Assembly (NCBI GenBank): GCA_017520105.1
Contig: JAFWRL010000218.1
Location: 1 to 16,409, forward strand
Direction of reading: 5' to 3'
Length of the DNA: 16,409 nucleotides
From: Fibrobacter sp.
GTDB lineage: Bacteria > Fibrobacterota > Fibrobacteria > Fibrobacterales > Fibrobacteraceae
Shown: one piece after another, positions 1 to 6,095 of the stretch
Numbering within the stretch: position 1 is the first letter of the stretch
Layout: each line of letters opens with the position of its first letter
Translations under genes and position numbers: made by a program
Notes under the pieces: model-generated
The model's input: the letters and a program-made list of their open reading frames with translations, nothing else
Database searches by the model: none
What the model was told of the DNA's origin: nothing

Positions 1-17
1 AGGGCGGCATGACAGCA

Positions 18-54
18 ATAAAAAAACGAAAAGACCTCTCTTTCGAGAGGTCTT
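18..54 (-). terminator. Intrinsic terminator of the tRNA-Val/tRNA-Asp transcript
   Basis: A perfect 10-bp stem (31-40 with 45-54) closes a TTTC loop. On the minus strand it is followed by a T-rich tract (complement of 18-26). It lies 5 nt beyond the tRNA-Asp 3' end, so it should end the transcript carrying the small membrane protein, tRNA-Val and tRNA-Asp. Confidence 0.9.
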
Positions 55-59
55 TGTCG

Positions 60-135
60 CGGGATAGACGAGGCTTGAACTCGCAACCTCCGGCGTGACA
101 GGCCGGTGCTCTAACCAAAATTGAGCTACCACCCC
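60..135 (-). tRNA. tRNA-Asp (anticodon GTC), copy 1
   Basis: Read on the minus strand this is a 76-nt cloverleaf. It has a 7-bp acceptor stem with two G-U pairs, a GCTC/GAGC D stem, an anticodon stem CCGGC/GCCGG closing the loop CTGTCAC (anticodon GTC), and a TTCAAGC T loop. CCA is not encoded, so it must be added after transcription. The D loop is 11 nt, with four Ts between A15 and the G18-G19 pair, longer than usual for tRNA-Asp. The gene lies 23 nt downstream of tRNA-Val and probably shares its transcript. Confidence 0.97.
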
Positions 136-158
136 AAATCGTTTCCGATTTTCGGTAG

Positions 159-233
159 TGGACGATAACGGATTCGAACCGCTGACATTCTGCTTGTAAG
201 GCAGACGCTCTGAACCAGCTGAGCTAATCGTCC
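159..233 (-). tRNA. tRNA-Val (anticodon TAC)
   Basis: On the minus strand this 75-nt cloverleaf has a perfect acceptor stem GGACGAT/ATCGTCC with discriminator A. The anticodon stem TCTGC/GCAGA closes the loop CTTACAA (anticodon TAC), and the T loop is TTCGAAT. CCA is not encoded. Its 5' end is only 6 nt after the stop codon of the small membrane protein gene at 240-431. No separate promoter fits between them, so it is probably cut from a mixed mRNA-tRNA transcript by RNase P. Confidence 0.97.
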
Positions 234-239
234 GAATTG

Positions 240-431
240 TTACTTATCTTTCTTCTTGTCGCTGTAGAGGATTCCGAGAGGGATGACTACAACGTACGCA
301 ATCGTCAAGATAATCGGTGCAACCGAGAGACTTACCGGATTATCTGCCGGACCAGTGGCTAGGCAGAGGAAACCGATAACGAGTAGCAAAATGCCAACAC
401 CAATAAGAATAAGATTCTTTTTATTTAACAT
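240..431 (-). CDS. Small two-helix membrane protein, DUF3098-like
   Basis: This 63-residue protein has two hydrophobic helices, about residues 7-25 and 37-56. A short Gly/Pro/Asn-containing loop joins them, and the tail is strongly basic and acidic (ending KKKDK). The length and the KKNLILIGVGI... start resemble the DUF3098 family of small inner-membrane proteins, whose function is unknown to me. A GAGG ribosome binding site lies 9 nt before the ATG, and a good sigma-70-like promoter lies upstream at 459-486. The stop codon is 6 nt before tRNA-Val, so expression is probably tied to tRNA-Val and tRNA-Asp. The family match is from memory; the membrane topology is visible. Confidence 0.78.
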   Translation of the reverse strand: MLNKKNLILIGVGILLLVIGFLCLATGPADNPVSLSVAPIILTIAYVVVIPLGILYSDKKKDK

Positions 432-458
432 TTTCTACAACCTCAGGTTAACGAGCCA

Positions 459-486
459 AATATACAAATATTCGTGTCTCTGTCAA
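459..486 (-). promoter_or_regulatory. Promoter for the small membrane protein and tRNA-Val/tRNA-Asp
   Basis: On the minus strand TTGACA (481-486) and TATATT (459-464) are separated by 16 nt, and the start codon is about 28 nt further on. The sequence after the -10 (TTTGG.TCGTT) closely resembles that of the tRNA-Asp copy 2 promoter, which suggests a shared promoter type. Confidence 0.72.
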
Positions 487-576
487 CTGAAAAGCAGCGT
501 TTTTTTGCAAAAAAAAGTGAAAATTTTTAGGGCGGGGAAGAAACCCTTGGGGGTCAACTTTTCACGCAACACAACT

Positions 577-603
577 GATCTTGGCACAGTGGCCGGGATG
601 ACA
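577..603. repeat. Hairpin repeat (8-bp stem, 6-nt loop, ATGACA end)
   Basis: The arms 578-585 and 592-599 pair over 8 bp with two G-T pairs around a 6-nt loop, ending in ATGACA. It is one of four complete elements of identical geometry in 577-946, and differs from the others in stem sequence. Confidence 0.65.
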
Positions 604-613
604 AGGAGCGGCT

Positions 614-640
614 GATTCCGGAACAGGGTCCGGGATGACA
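614..640. repeat. Hairpin repeat (8-bp stem, 6-nt loop, ATGACA end)
   Basis: The arms 615-622 (ATTCCGGA) and 629-636 (TCCGGGAT) pair over 8 bp around the loop ACAGGG and end in ATGACA. It abuts the copy 2 tRNA-Asp duplication, whose left edge lies inside this element. Confidence 0.7.
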
Positions 641-643
641 TCA

Positions 644-680
644 ATAAAAAAACGAAAAGACCTCTCTTTCGAGAGGTCTT
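644..680 (-). terminator. Intrinsic terminator of tRNA-Asp copy 2
   Basis: The 10-bp stem, TTTC loop and minus-strand T tract are identical to those of the terminator at 18-54. The stem is at 657-666 and 671-680. It should insulate tRNA-Asp copy 2 from the downstream membrane protein gene. Confidence 0.9.
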
Positions 681-685
681 TGTCG

Positions 686-761
686 CGGGATAGACGAGGC
701 TTGAACTCGCAACCTCCGGCGTGACAGGCCGGTGCTCTAACCAAAATTGAGCTACCACCCC
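686..761 (-). tRNA. tRNA-Asp (anticodon GTC), copy 2
   Basis: Identical in sequence to the 76-nt tRNA-Asp at 60-135, including the loop CTGTCAC, the 11-nt D loop and the lack of encoded CCA. It appears to be a single-gene transcription unit, with a consensus promoter at 800-828 and its own terminator at 644-680. Confidence 0.97.
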
Positions 762-799
762 AGTGGTTTTGTTGTAGGGTCTTTCAACCGAACGACCCA

Positions 800-828
800 A
801 ATATAAAAAGAATTAATTCGTGTGTCAA
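800..828 (-). promoter_or_regulatory. Promoter of tRNA-Asp copy 2
   Basis: On the minus strand a perfect TTGACA (823-828) lies 17 nt from TATATT (800-805). The tRNA 5' end is about 38 nt beyond the -10. This is one of the strongest promoter matches in the window, fitting a stable RNA gene. Confidence 0.85.
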
Positions 829-860
829 GGGATAAAGGCTGTTTTCCTTAATTTTTTTTG

Positions 861-899
861 AATAAAAAGGAGATGCCTGCTCGGAGGCAGGCATGACAG
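861..899 (-). terminator. Hairpin repeat acting as a probable terminator
   Basis: The arms 873-880 (ATGCCTGC) and 887-894 (GCAGGCAT) form a perfect 8-bp stem with a 6-nt loop, and ATGACA overlaps the right arm (893-898). Read on the minus strand the stem is followed by CTCCTTTTTATT, which fits an intrinsic terminator downstream of the 7TM-HD gene. It also belongs to the hairpin family at 577-640. Confidence 0.72.
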
Positions 900-910
900 C
901 GTTATTCTTT

Positions 911-946
911 TAAAAAGAAGATGCCCGCATGGTGGCGGGCATGACA
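911..946 (-). terminator. Hairpin repeat, probable terminator of the 7TM-HD operon
   Basis: The arms 921-928 (ATGCCCGC) and 935-942 (GCGGGCAT) form a perfect 8-bp stem with a 6-nt loop ending in ATGACA. On the minus strand CTTCTTTTT follows directly. It is the first strong hairpin past the operon's last stop codon, and 861-899 provides a second one in tandem. Confidence 0.75.
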
Positions 947-983
947 TTCTCTCGTCTGTAGGCTCCTTGAGCCGTTCTCTCGT

Positions 984-3263
984 CTAACGTTGACCGGGGT
1001 ACTTCACTCGTGTATGGTATGTTCCATCAAGGCTGTGGAGGAACGCTTCTTCGAGTTTGGAAAGTTCCTTTACGGACAAATTGCTTTCGTTGAACTGGCC
1101 GTACATAAACTTGTCGAGAATCGTCTTGTGTATCATGGATTCAAGTGCTTCGGAGGATGTGTCCGTCATGGAGCGGCTTGTCGCTTCGATAACGTCTGCA
1201 AGCATGAGAATGGCTGTTTCCATGCTTTGCGGCTTGGGGCCCTTGTAACGGAAATCTTCTTCCTTGACCTCTTTTCCGTTTTCCTTGGAGAGTTCCTTTG
1301 CTTTGTGGAGGAAGTATTGGATTAACGTTGTGCCGTGGTGTTCCAGAATTCCAGAAGCGACTAGTTCCGGAATCTTGTATTCCTTGGCGAGGAGCGCTCC
1401 CTGGGAGACGTGTCCCGTGATAATCTTGACGGACTGGTACGGGTCGAGATTGTTGTGCGGGTTCACGCCCTGTTTCTGGTTCTCTGTAAAGTATTCCGGT
1501 CGCATTGTCTTGCCGAGGTCATGGTAGAGCGCCATGACGCGGACGAGGAGCGAGTTTGCACCGATGGTCTCGGCGACACCTTCGGCGAGGTTCGAAACCT
1601 GGATGCTGTGGTGGAATGTTCCCGGTGCAAGTTCTGAAATGCGCTTGAGGGCGGGCCTGTTGAAGTCGGACATTTCCATGAGCGTAAGCACGGTAGTGAT
1701 ACTGAATACTTTTTCGAGGAGGTGGATCAAGAGCACGGAAGCGACTGCGGTAAAGACGATGATGTTTGCGCTTGCGGCGATGAGCGTCTGGTAGAAGGTG
1801 ACGAAGTTGAATCGGTTACGGAGAAGGAGCATGATGCTGATGGCCACTGCGGCTGCAACAATGCCTACAATCATGCTCCAGGCGAACTGGACGCGGTAGC
1901 GTATGCGGGTAAGCGGTGTAATCACTGCGATAATCACGATGAGTCCGGTGAATGTTGCTGCAAGGTCGTAGCCGTTTAGGATACCGAAGAATCCCGCCGA
2001 GAACGTGGCGAAGGCAAATCCCATGCGTGTATCGTAGAGAATTGTCGCAATGACTGGCGTGAATGTAATCGGGTACAGCCACATGAAATCAACGGCGTCC
2101 GGGAGGATGCTGTCCGGTTTGTTTAGCGTTCCGGAGAGGTTGTGTACGACCCAGAAAGCGAGGAGCTGTAACAACGTGAGGAAGAAAAGGCTCCACAGTT
2201 GGCGTGGCGTCCTGAACATGGTGCGCGTTGGCATGTAGAAGCAGAACGCGATGAGGAGCGTGATTATGATGATGAATACAAGGACGTTGCCGTAAGGAGC
2301 TGTGAGCTTCTTTGCGTTTTCTTCGCTCTGTTGCGCCATCTGGAGCGCGTCGATTTTTTCAAGGATTTCCTTGGTGATGGGGGAGCCTTGAGTCACGATT
2401 TCCATGCCGCGCGGGACCATGCCCTTGATGAGCGTTACTTTGTTGCTAGCGTCGAGCTTGCGGGCTTCGGTCTCTTTTTCGAGATAGAAAATATTCGGGC
2501 TTGTAAAGACGTAGAGCGCTTCGTAGAATGCGCTCTGCAATCCCTGCTCTACGGAAAACGCTCGCTGCAACTGGCTGAACGCTTCGTCGATGCGGCGCTG
2601 CATGGGCTGCACTTCGCTAATGTCTATCGTATTTTCTTCGTTTTCCTTGATAAGCGAAATAAAGGGCTTGTTGTAGATGAGGCTCTTGACGTTCTTGATA
2701 TTGTAGTTGTTGCAGAACAGCGAGACTTCCGTTTCGGTCTTGGCAAGAAGCGTGTTCGAAACGCCCTTTTGCATCATCTGGTAGAACACGGACATCAGGG
2801 AATCGCGGGCGACAGAATTTGTGCTTAGTGGCTTGATGGCGGTGATGGAAAGCCGTTGCTTGAGCTGGTCGTAAATGCGGGATGTCTCTTGGACTTTGGC
2901 CTGGATGGACGGGTCGCTTCCGTCGTCTTTACTGGTGCTGATGACGGCTTGCATTTTGCCGTACTGTTCCAGCTTTTTCAGGTACTGTTCCAGCTCACGC
3001 AAAAGTCGTGTTGTTTCGTCGGAGTTGAACTCGAAGATGGCGTTGACCTTTTCGGCAGCACGGGCTTTTTCGTTCTGGATTTCCTGTTCGGTTTTCGGGA
3101 CTTCGAACTTGAACGGAGCGACAATCGTTCTTGAACTCAGTTGCCCCAGGTGCGGACGTTCTGCCTGTAGGGCGATGTTCTTGTCGGGGAACAATAGAAT
3201 GGCGATGAGGATCAAGAGAATCCATGCGATAATCAAATGAATTTTTTTCTCTTTCTTGTTCAT
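984..3263 (-). CDS. pgpH: 7TM-HD family phosphohydrolase, probable cyclic-di-AMP phosphodiesterase
   Basis: This 759-residue membrane protein has the 7TMR-HD layout. An N-terminal helix (about 9-25) is followed by a long extracytoplasmic 7TMR-HDED-like region to about 325, a cluster of helices around 330-490 and a cytoplasmic HD domain. The HD signature is intact: H551-H552, H581-D582 in HDLGK, H603, H618 and H642-H643. PgpH-type proteins hydrolyse the second messenger c-di-AMP to pApA. That activity is inferred from the family; whether this organism makes c-di-AMP is not shown. The ATG is preceded by AGAAGGG at 6-nt spacing. The gene starts 11 nt after the phoH stop, so the two are co-transcribed. 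Tandem hairpin terminators follow at 911-946 and 861-899. The ybeY gene that often completes this cluster does not follow. Confidence 0.92.
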   Translation of the reverse strand: MNKKEKKIHLIIAWILLILIAILLFPDKNIALQAERPHLGQLSSRTIVAPFKFEVPKTEQEIQNEKARAAEKVNAIFEFNSDETTRLLRELEQYLKKLEQYGKMQAVISTSKDDGSDPSIQAKVQETSRIYDQLKQRLSITAIKPLSTNSVARDSLMSVFYQMMQKGVSNTLLAKTETEVSLFCNNYNIKNVKSLIYNKPFISLIKENEENTIDISEVQPMQRRIDEAFSQLQRAFSVEQGLQSAFYEALYVFTSPNIFYLEKETEARKLDASNKVTLIKGMVPRGMEIVTQGSPITKEILEKIDALQMAQQSEENAKKLTAPYGNVLVFIIIITLLIAFCFYMPTRTMFRTPRQLWSLFFLTLLQLLAFWVVHNLSGTLNKPDSILPDAVDFMWLYPITFTPVIATILYDTRMGFAFATFSAGFFGILNGYDLAATFTGLIVIIAVITPLTRIRYRVQFAWSMIVGIVAAAVAISIMLLLRNRFNFVTFYQTLIAASANIIVFTAVASVLLIHLLEKVFSITTVLTLMEMSDFNRPALKRISELAPGTFHHSIQVSNLAEGVAETIGANSLLVRVMALYHDLGKTMRPEYFTENQKQGVNPHNNLDPYQSVKIITGHVSQGALLAKEYKIPELVASGILEHHGTTLIQYFLHKAKELSKENGKEVKEEDFRYKGPKPQSMETAILMLADVIEATSRSMTDTSSEALESMIHKTILDKFMYGQFNESNLSVKELSKLEEAFLHSLDGTYHTRVKYPGQR

Positions 3264-3274
3264 TTAATACCCTT

Positions 3275-4228
3275 CTATTTTTTTAGCTCGTTCTGTTCGT
3301 AAGCTAGCAAAATGTCTTTGACTAAATGATGCCGTAGGACGTCGGTAGCACTAAATTCGACTTCTGCGATACCGCGAATGCCTTTGAGAATTTTCATGGC
3401 GTGTTCCAGACCGGAAACTTGCCCCTTGGCGAGATCGACCTGGCTGGTGTCGCCGGTAATAATTGCCTTGCTGTGGGGGCCGAGACGGGTGAGGAACATT
3501 TTCATCTGGGCGGTTGTCGTGTTCTGCGCTTCGTCCAGGATGATGAACGCCCGTTTCAATGTTCGGCCGCGCATGTAGGCGAGAGGGGCGACCTCGATAG
3601 CGCCGGTCTCCTCGTAGCGGTGCAGCTTTTCTGCCGGCAGGAGCTCGGAGAGGCTGTCGTGGATGGGACGCAGGTAGGGCGCAATTTTTTCTTTGAGGTC
3701 GCCGGGCAGGAACCCGAGGGATTCGCCTGCTTCGACTGCAGGTCGTACAAGGCAGATGCGTTCGGCTTCGCCGCGTTCGAGGCTTGCTACCGCAAGCGTG
3801 ACGGCGAGGAAGGTTTTGCCGGTGCCTGCCGGGCCTTTGGCGAAGATGATGTCGTTCTTTTCGACCGCCTTGACTAGTTCTGCCTGTGCGGGCGTCTTCG
3901 CGGAGACGCTGATGCCGAACCGATTCCTGAAGACGGGGCTATCGGGAATGGACTCGGTGATGTGTGCTTCTTTGGGCCCGAGCATGCGTTCGAGCTGGTT
4001 CGCGTCCAGGATTTCACCATTGCGTGCCGCAATTTTCAGCTGGTCGAGGACGGCGAGTACACCGGACATGTCGGCATCGTCGAGGGGGACGATGTCTAGC
4101 CCTGGAAGACGGGTACGTATCTCAACGCAAAAACGGCTCTCCAGTAATCGGAAAACCGTTTCACGTTCGCCTGAAATAACTCGCTTCAGGTTATCAGATA
4201 GTGAGTAATGCCTTATATTACTCTTCAT
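3275..4228 (-). CDS. phoH: PhoH-like P-loop ATPase
   Basis: This is a 317-residue PhoH/YbeZ-family protein. Walker A is GPAGTGKT (132-139) and Walker B is FIILDE (228-233). The sensor-like TGDTSQ (258-263) and the family block VRPAVEAGESLGFLPGDL (161-178) are also present. The N-terminal ~100 residues form the usual KH-like/PhoH N-terminal region. YbeZ-type PhoH proteins act with YbeY in rRNA and ribosome quality control; the precise role here is inferred. The open frame extends upstream to 4330, but that would overlap the lipoprotein gene by over 100 nt. The ATG at 4226-4228 overlaps its last codons by 11 nt and gives the normal family length. No clear Shine-Dalgarno precedes it, so translation is probably coupled to the lipoprotein gene. 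Confidence 0.94.
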   Translation of the reverse strand: MKSNIRHYSLSDNLKRVISGERETVFRLLESRFCVEIRTRLPGLDIVPLDDADMSGVLAVLDQLKIAARNGEILDANQLERMLGPKEAHITESIPDSPVFRNRFGISVSAKTPAQAELVKAVEKNDIIFAKGPAGTGKTFLAVTLAVASLERGEAERICLVRPAVEAGESLGFLPGDLKEKIAPYLRPIHDSLSELLPAEKLHRYEETGAIEVAPLAYMRGRTLKRAFIILDEAQNTTTAQMKMFLTRLGPHSKAIITGDTSQVDLAKGQVSGLEHAMKILKGIRGIAEVEFSATDVLRHHLVKDILLAYEQNELKK

Positions 4229-4586
4229 CTGAGGAAGCTGGCTGCTGGACCGGAAGACCGAGCTTGGTCCTTGCGTCGAAGATTTCCTTGCGGAGCTTAT
4301 GGTTGTCTTCGTTTGCTGCCGAAGCTTCATCCTGAGATTTCTTCAGAGTCTTTTCGGTGATGACTTCCTTGGGGGCTTCCTTCTTCGGCTGTGCTGCCGG
4401 CTTCGGAGTTTCGCTACCGCTATTGTCGCTGTACCCCGTGTAAGAAGAATTATTGTCAGAGGATGATTCGTAGCTTCCTGTATAGCCGCTATCGCTGCCG
4501 CTGTCGGAGTTAGAAGAACCTGCGCAAGCGGTGAACAATGCTACAGAAAGGGACGCGAGAACTAATTTCCATTTTTTAAGAGACAT
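4218..4586 (-). CDS. Small Ser-rich lipoprotein of unknown function
   Basis: This is a 122-residue predicted lipoprotein. A basic n-region (MSLKKWK) and hydrophobic stretch lead to a lipobox-like LFTAC with Cys21. A low-complexity Ser/Asp/Gly/Tyr-rich segment follows (about 22-60), then a Pro/Lys-rich linker and a charged, probably helical C-terminus (about 72-112). It looks like a tethered spacer plus a short helix at the envelope. GGAG lies 8 nt before the ATG. It is the first gene of a minus-strand operon with phoH (11-nt overlap) and the 7TM-HD gene. I do not recognise a family. Phe at the -3 lipobox position is slightly atypical. Confidence 0.82.
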   Translation of the reverse strand: MSLKKWKLVLASLSVALFTACAGSSNSDSGSDSGYTGSYESSSDNNSSYTGYSDNSGSETPKPAAQPKKEAPKEVITEKTLKKSQDEASAANEDNHKLRKEIFDARTKLGLPVQQPASSDEE

Positions 4587-4666
4587 TATTTAAGCTCCAT
4601 TGTAGTCTTTGATGGCTAAAATATATATAGTTGTGGCAGAAAAAATGTTAAAAAAGGTAAAAATTG
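4587..4666. promoter_or_regulatory. Divergent promoter region
   Basis: This 80-bp AT-rich spacer separates two divergent start codons. On the plus strand TTGTAG (4600-4605) and TATATA (4622-4627) are 16 nt apart, a plausible promoter for the M24 peptidase. On the minus strand TATATT (4620-4625) could be the -10 for the lipoprotein-phoH operon, but no good -35 is visible. The two -10 boxes overlap, so the two promoters may compete. Confidence 0.4.
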
Positions 4667-6046
4667 ATGATGCAATCACGAAAAAACGATTTTCAGGCCT
4701 ATTCTCAGGTTTTTTTGTCATCAAAAAATTACGATTCCAAGAAAATTTATGCGAAAAGACGTCAGTCCCTGATGAAAAAACTGGATTCTTTTTGCGTAAT
4801 CGCGGGAATGCATGTTGAACCGGGGGGCGAGGAAGCCTTTGTTCAAACATGGACCCGGTTTGTGCAGGATCCGGCATTCTTATATATGACAGGCGTGAAC
4901 GAGGCTGGGTGTTATCTCGTCTTGGACCCGCGGAGGGGGCGCTCGACGCTTTTTGTTCCGAAAAAGGACCCTTTCAAGGAGTTCTGGAACGGCAAGCGAC
5001 TTGGGTATGTGGATGGTGAAAACGAAGTCGCTCGCGTGACGGGCGTGGATGATGTTCTTCCGATTGATGCGCTTTGGAATTTTATAGAGAAACTCGCCGT
5101 GGAATACGGGAGCGGTAAGAACGCCGTGGATCACGCTTTCGCTTTCTATTATGAAAAGTTCAAGGGCGACCATAACGAAAAACTCAAGAACGACATGAAG
5201 AAGGTGCTCCGTCGCTATAAGATGGATGTGAAGAGCTGCGCCGATTTGCATTTCGAAGACCGCCTGGTGCTGGAACCGGAGCGAATCCGCGATGCGCGTG
5301 TGGCGCAACAGATTACGGACGAAGCTTTCCGTGCTCTGCTCTCTTCGATGAAAACGATGAAGACCGAACGCGATGCAGCGCTGTTCTTGAACTACGAGAT
5401 GCAACGCCGTGGCGACGGGGACCTCGCGTTCCCGACGATTGCTGCCGGCGGGAAAAACGCCTGCTGCTTGCATTACGTCAAAAACGACGAAGCGCTACGC
5501 AATGGTGAACTTGTCCTGTTCGACTTTGGTGTGCGCTTTGGGACGCTCCATAGCGATATTTCGCGTACCATCCCCGTCAACGGCAAGTTTGACCCTCTTC
5601 AAAAAATGTTGTACGAAATCGTGCTGGAATCTGCAAAAGTCTATCAACGCGTGGTGCGTCCGGGCGTTTCTCTCAAGGAAATAGGCATGATTTGCTGGGA
5701 GTTTATCGTGATGGAACTGGAACGCCGCCTAGTGAAAGGAGCTAAGGGTTTGTATAAACTATTGTACGAAAAACGTCCGCATGGCGTGAGTCATTTTATT
5801 GGGGAACATATCCATGAAGGGGACCCGGGTTCCCGTTCCTTGGATGTGGTCTTGAAACCGGGAATGCTTATTTCTTGTGAGCCGGGATTGTACGGAAATT
5901 TTAGTGCGACAATTGACGGCAAACGTTACCGTGAGAATATCGGAATCCGTATAGAAGATGATTTAATTATTACAAAAAATGGTTTTGAAAATATATCGGA
6001 ACATATTCCGCGTACAGTCAACGAAATAGAAGCTTTAATGAACTGA
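4667..6046 (+). CDS. M24B family metallopeptidase (Xaa-Pro aminopeptidase type)
   Basis: The 459-residue protein has an aminopeptidase-P N-terminal domain (KIYAKRRQSLMKKL onward, to about 190) and a C-terminal pita-bread catalytic domain. All five metal ligands are visible: D286 (FDFG), D297 (HSDISRT), H376 (HGVSHFIGEHIHE), E405 (SCEPGLY) and E430 (GIRIEDD). Such enzymes remove N-terminal residues preceding proline, using two Mn or Co ions, and are normally cytoplasmic. There is no signal peptide. AAAAAAGG lies 9 nt before the ATG at 4667. A TTG at 4664 and an ATG at 4670 are alternative starts. A start at the internal ATG of SLMKKL would cut into the N-terminal domain and is less likely. The divergent lipoprotein-phoH operon shares its promoter region. 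Confidence 0.93.
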   Translation: MMQSRKNDFQAYSQVFLSSKNYDSKKIYAKRRQSLMKKLDSFCVIAGMHVEPGGEEAFVQTWTRFVQDPAFLYMTGVNEAGCYLVLDPRRGRSTLFVPKKDPFKEFWNGKRLGYVDGENEVARVTGVDDVLPIDALWNFIEKLAVEYGSGKNAVDHAFAFYYEKFKGDHNEKLKNDMKKVLRRYKMDVKSCADLHFEDRLVLEPERIRDARVAQQITDEAFRALLSSMKTMKTERDAALFLNYEMQRRGDGDLAFPTIAAGGKNACCLHYVKNDEALRNGELVLFDFGVRFGTLHSDISRTIPVNGKFDPLQKMLYEIVLESAKVYQRVVRPGVSLKEIGMICWEFIVMELERRLVKGAKGLYKLLYEKRPHGVSHFIGEHIHEGDPGSRSLDVVLKPGMLISCEPGLYGNFSATIDGKRYRENIGIRIEDDLIITKNGFENISEHIPRTVNEIEALMN

Positions 6047-6095
6047 TTTTGCTATTTTTGGTACAATAAACATTTGGCTAAAAAGGGCATTATAA

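Larger units (their letters stand above)
9..136 (-). repeat. 128-bp duplicated tRNA-Asp unit, copy 1
   Basis: This segment matches 635-762 base for base except at one position (G15 versus T641). It spans the ATGACA end of a hairpin repeat, the tRNA-Asp terminator and the whole tRNA-Asp gene, and identity stops immediately outside. The clean boundaries suggest a recent segmental duplication of a complete tRNA-plus-terminator unit. Confidence 0.93.
635..762 (-). repeat. 128-bp duplicated tRNA-Asp unit, copy 2
   Basis: This is the partner of 9-136 with a single mismatch, containing the same terminator and tRNA. Unlike copy 1, it has its own consensus promoter directly upstream (800-828). Confidence 0.93.

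Noticed and set aside
483..800. Minus-strand open frames running through tRNA-Asp copy 2
   Set aside because: They translate the tRNA and its terminator; the structural RNA explains the sequence.
577..946. CRISPR-like array from the repeated hairpins
   Set aside because: Repeats differ in sequence, spacing is irregular, and no cas genes are present. The conserved feature is hairpin geometry.
1..983. Possible integrative element using tRNA-Asp as attachment site
   Set aside because: The repeat is a complete tRNA plus terminator, and the interval holds only a small membrane protein and tRNA-Val, with no integrase or other mobility gene. Segmental duplication explains it better.
2199..2828. 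Plus-strand open frame of 209 codons opposite the 7TM-HD gene
   Set aside because: Antisense to a well-supported gene, composition typical of a shadow frame, no RBS or domain.
4229..4330. Upstream extension of phoH to 4330
   Set aside because: It would overlap the lipoprotein gene by over 100 nt and adds a low-complexity Ser/Thr/Gln segment not found in PhoH proteins. The ATG at 4228 gives normal length.
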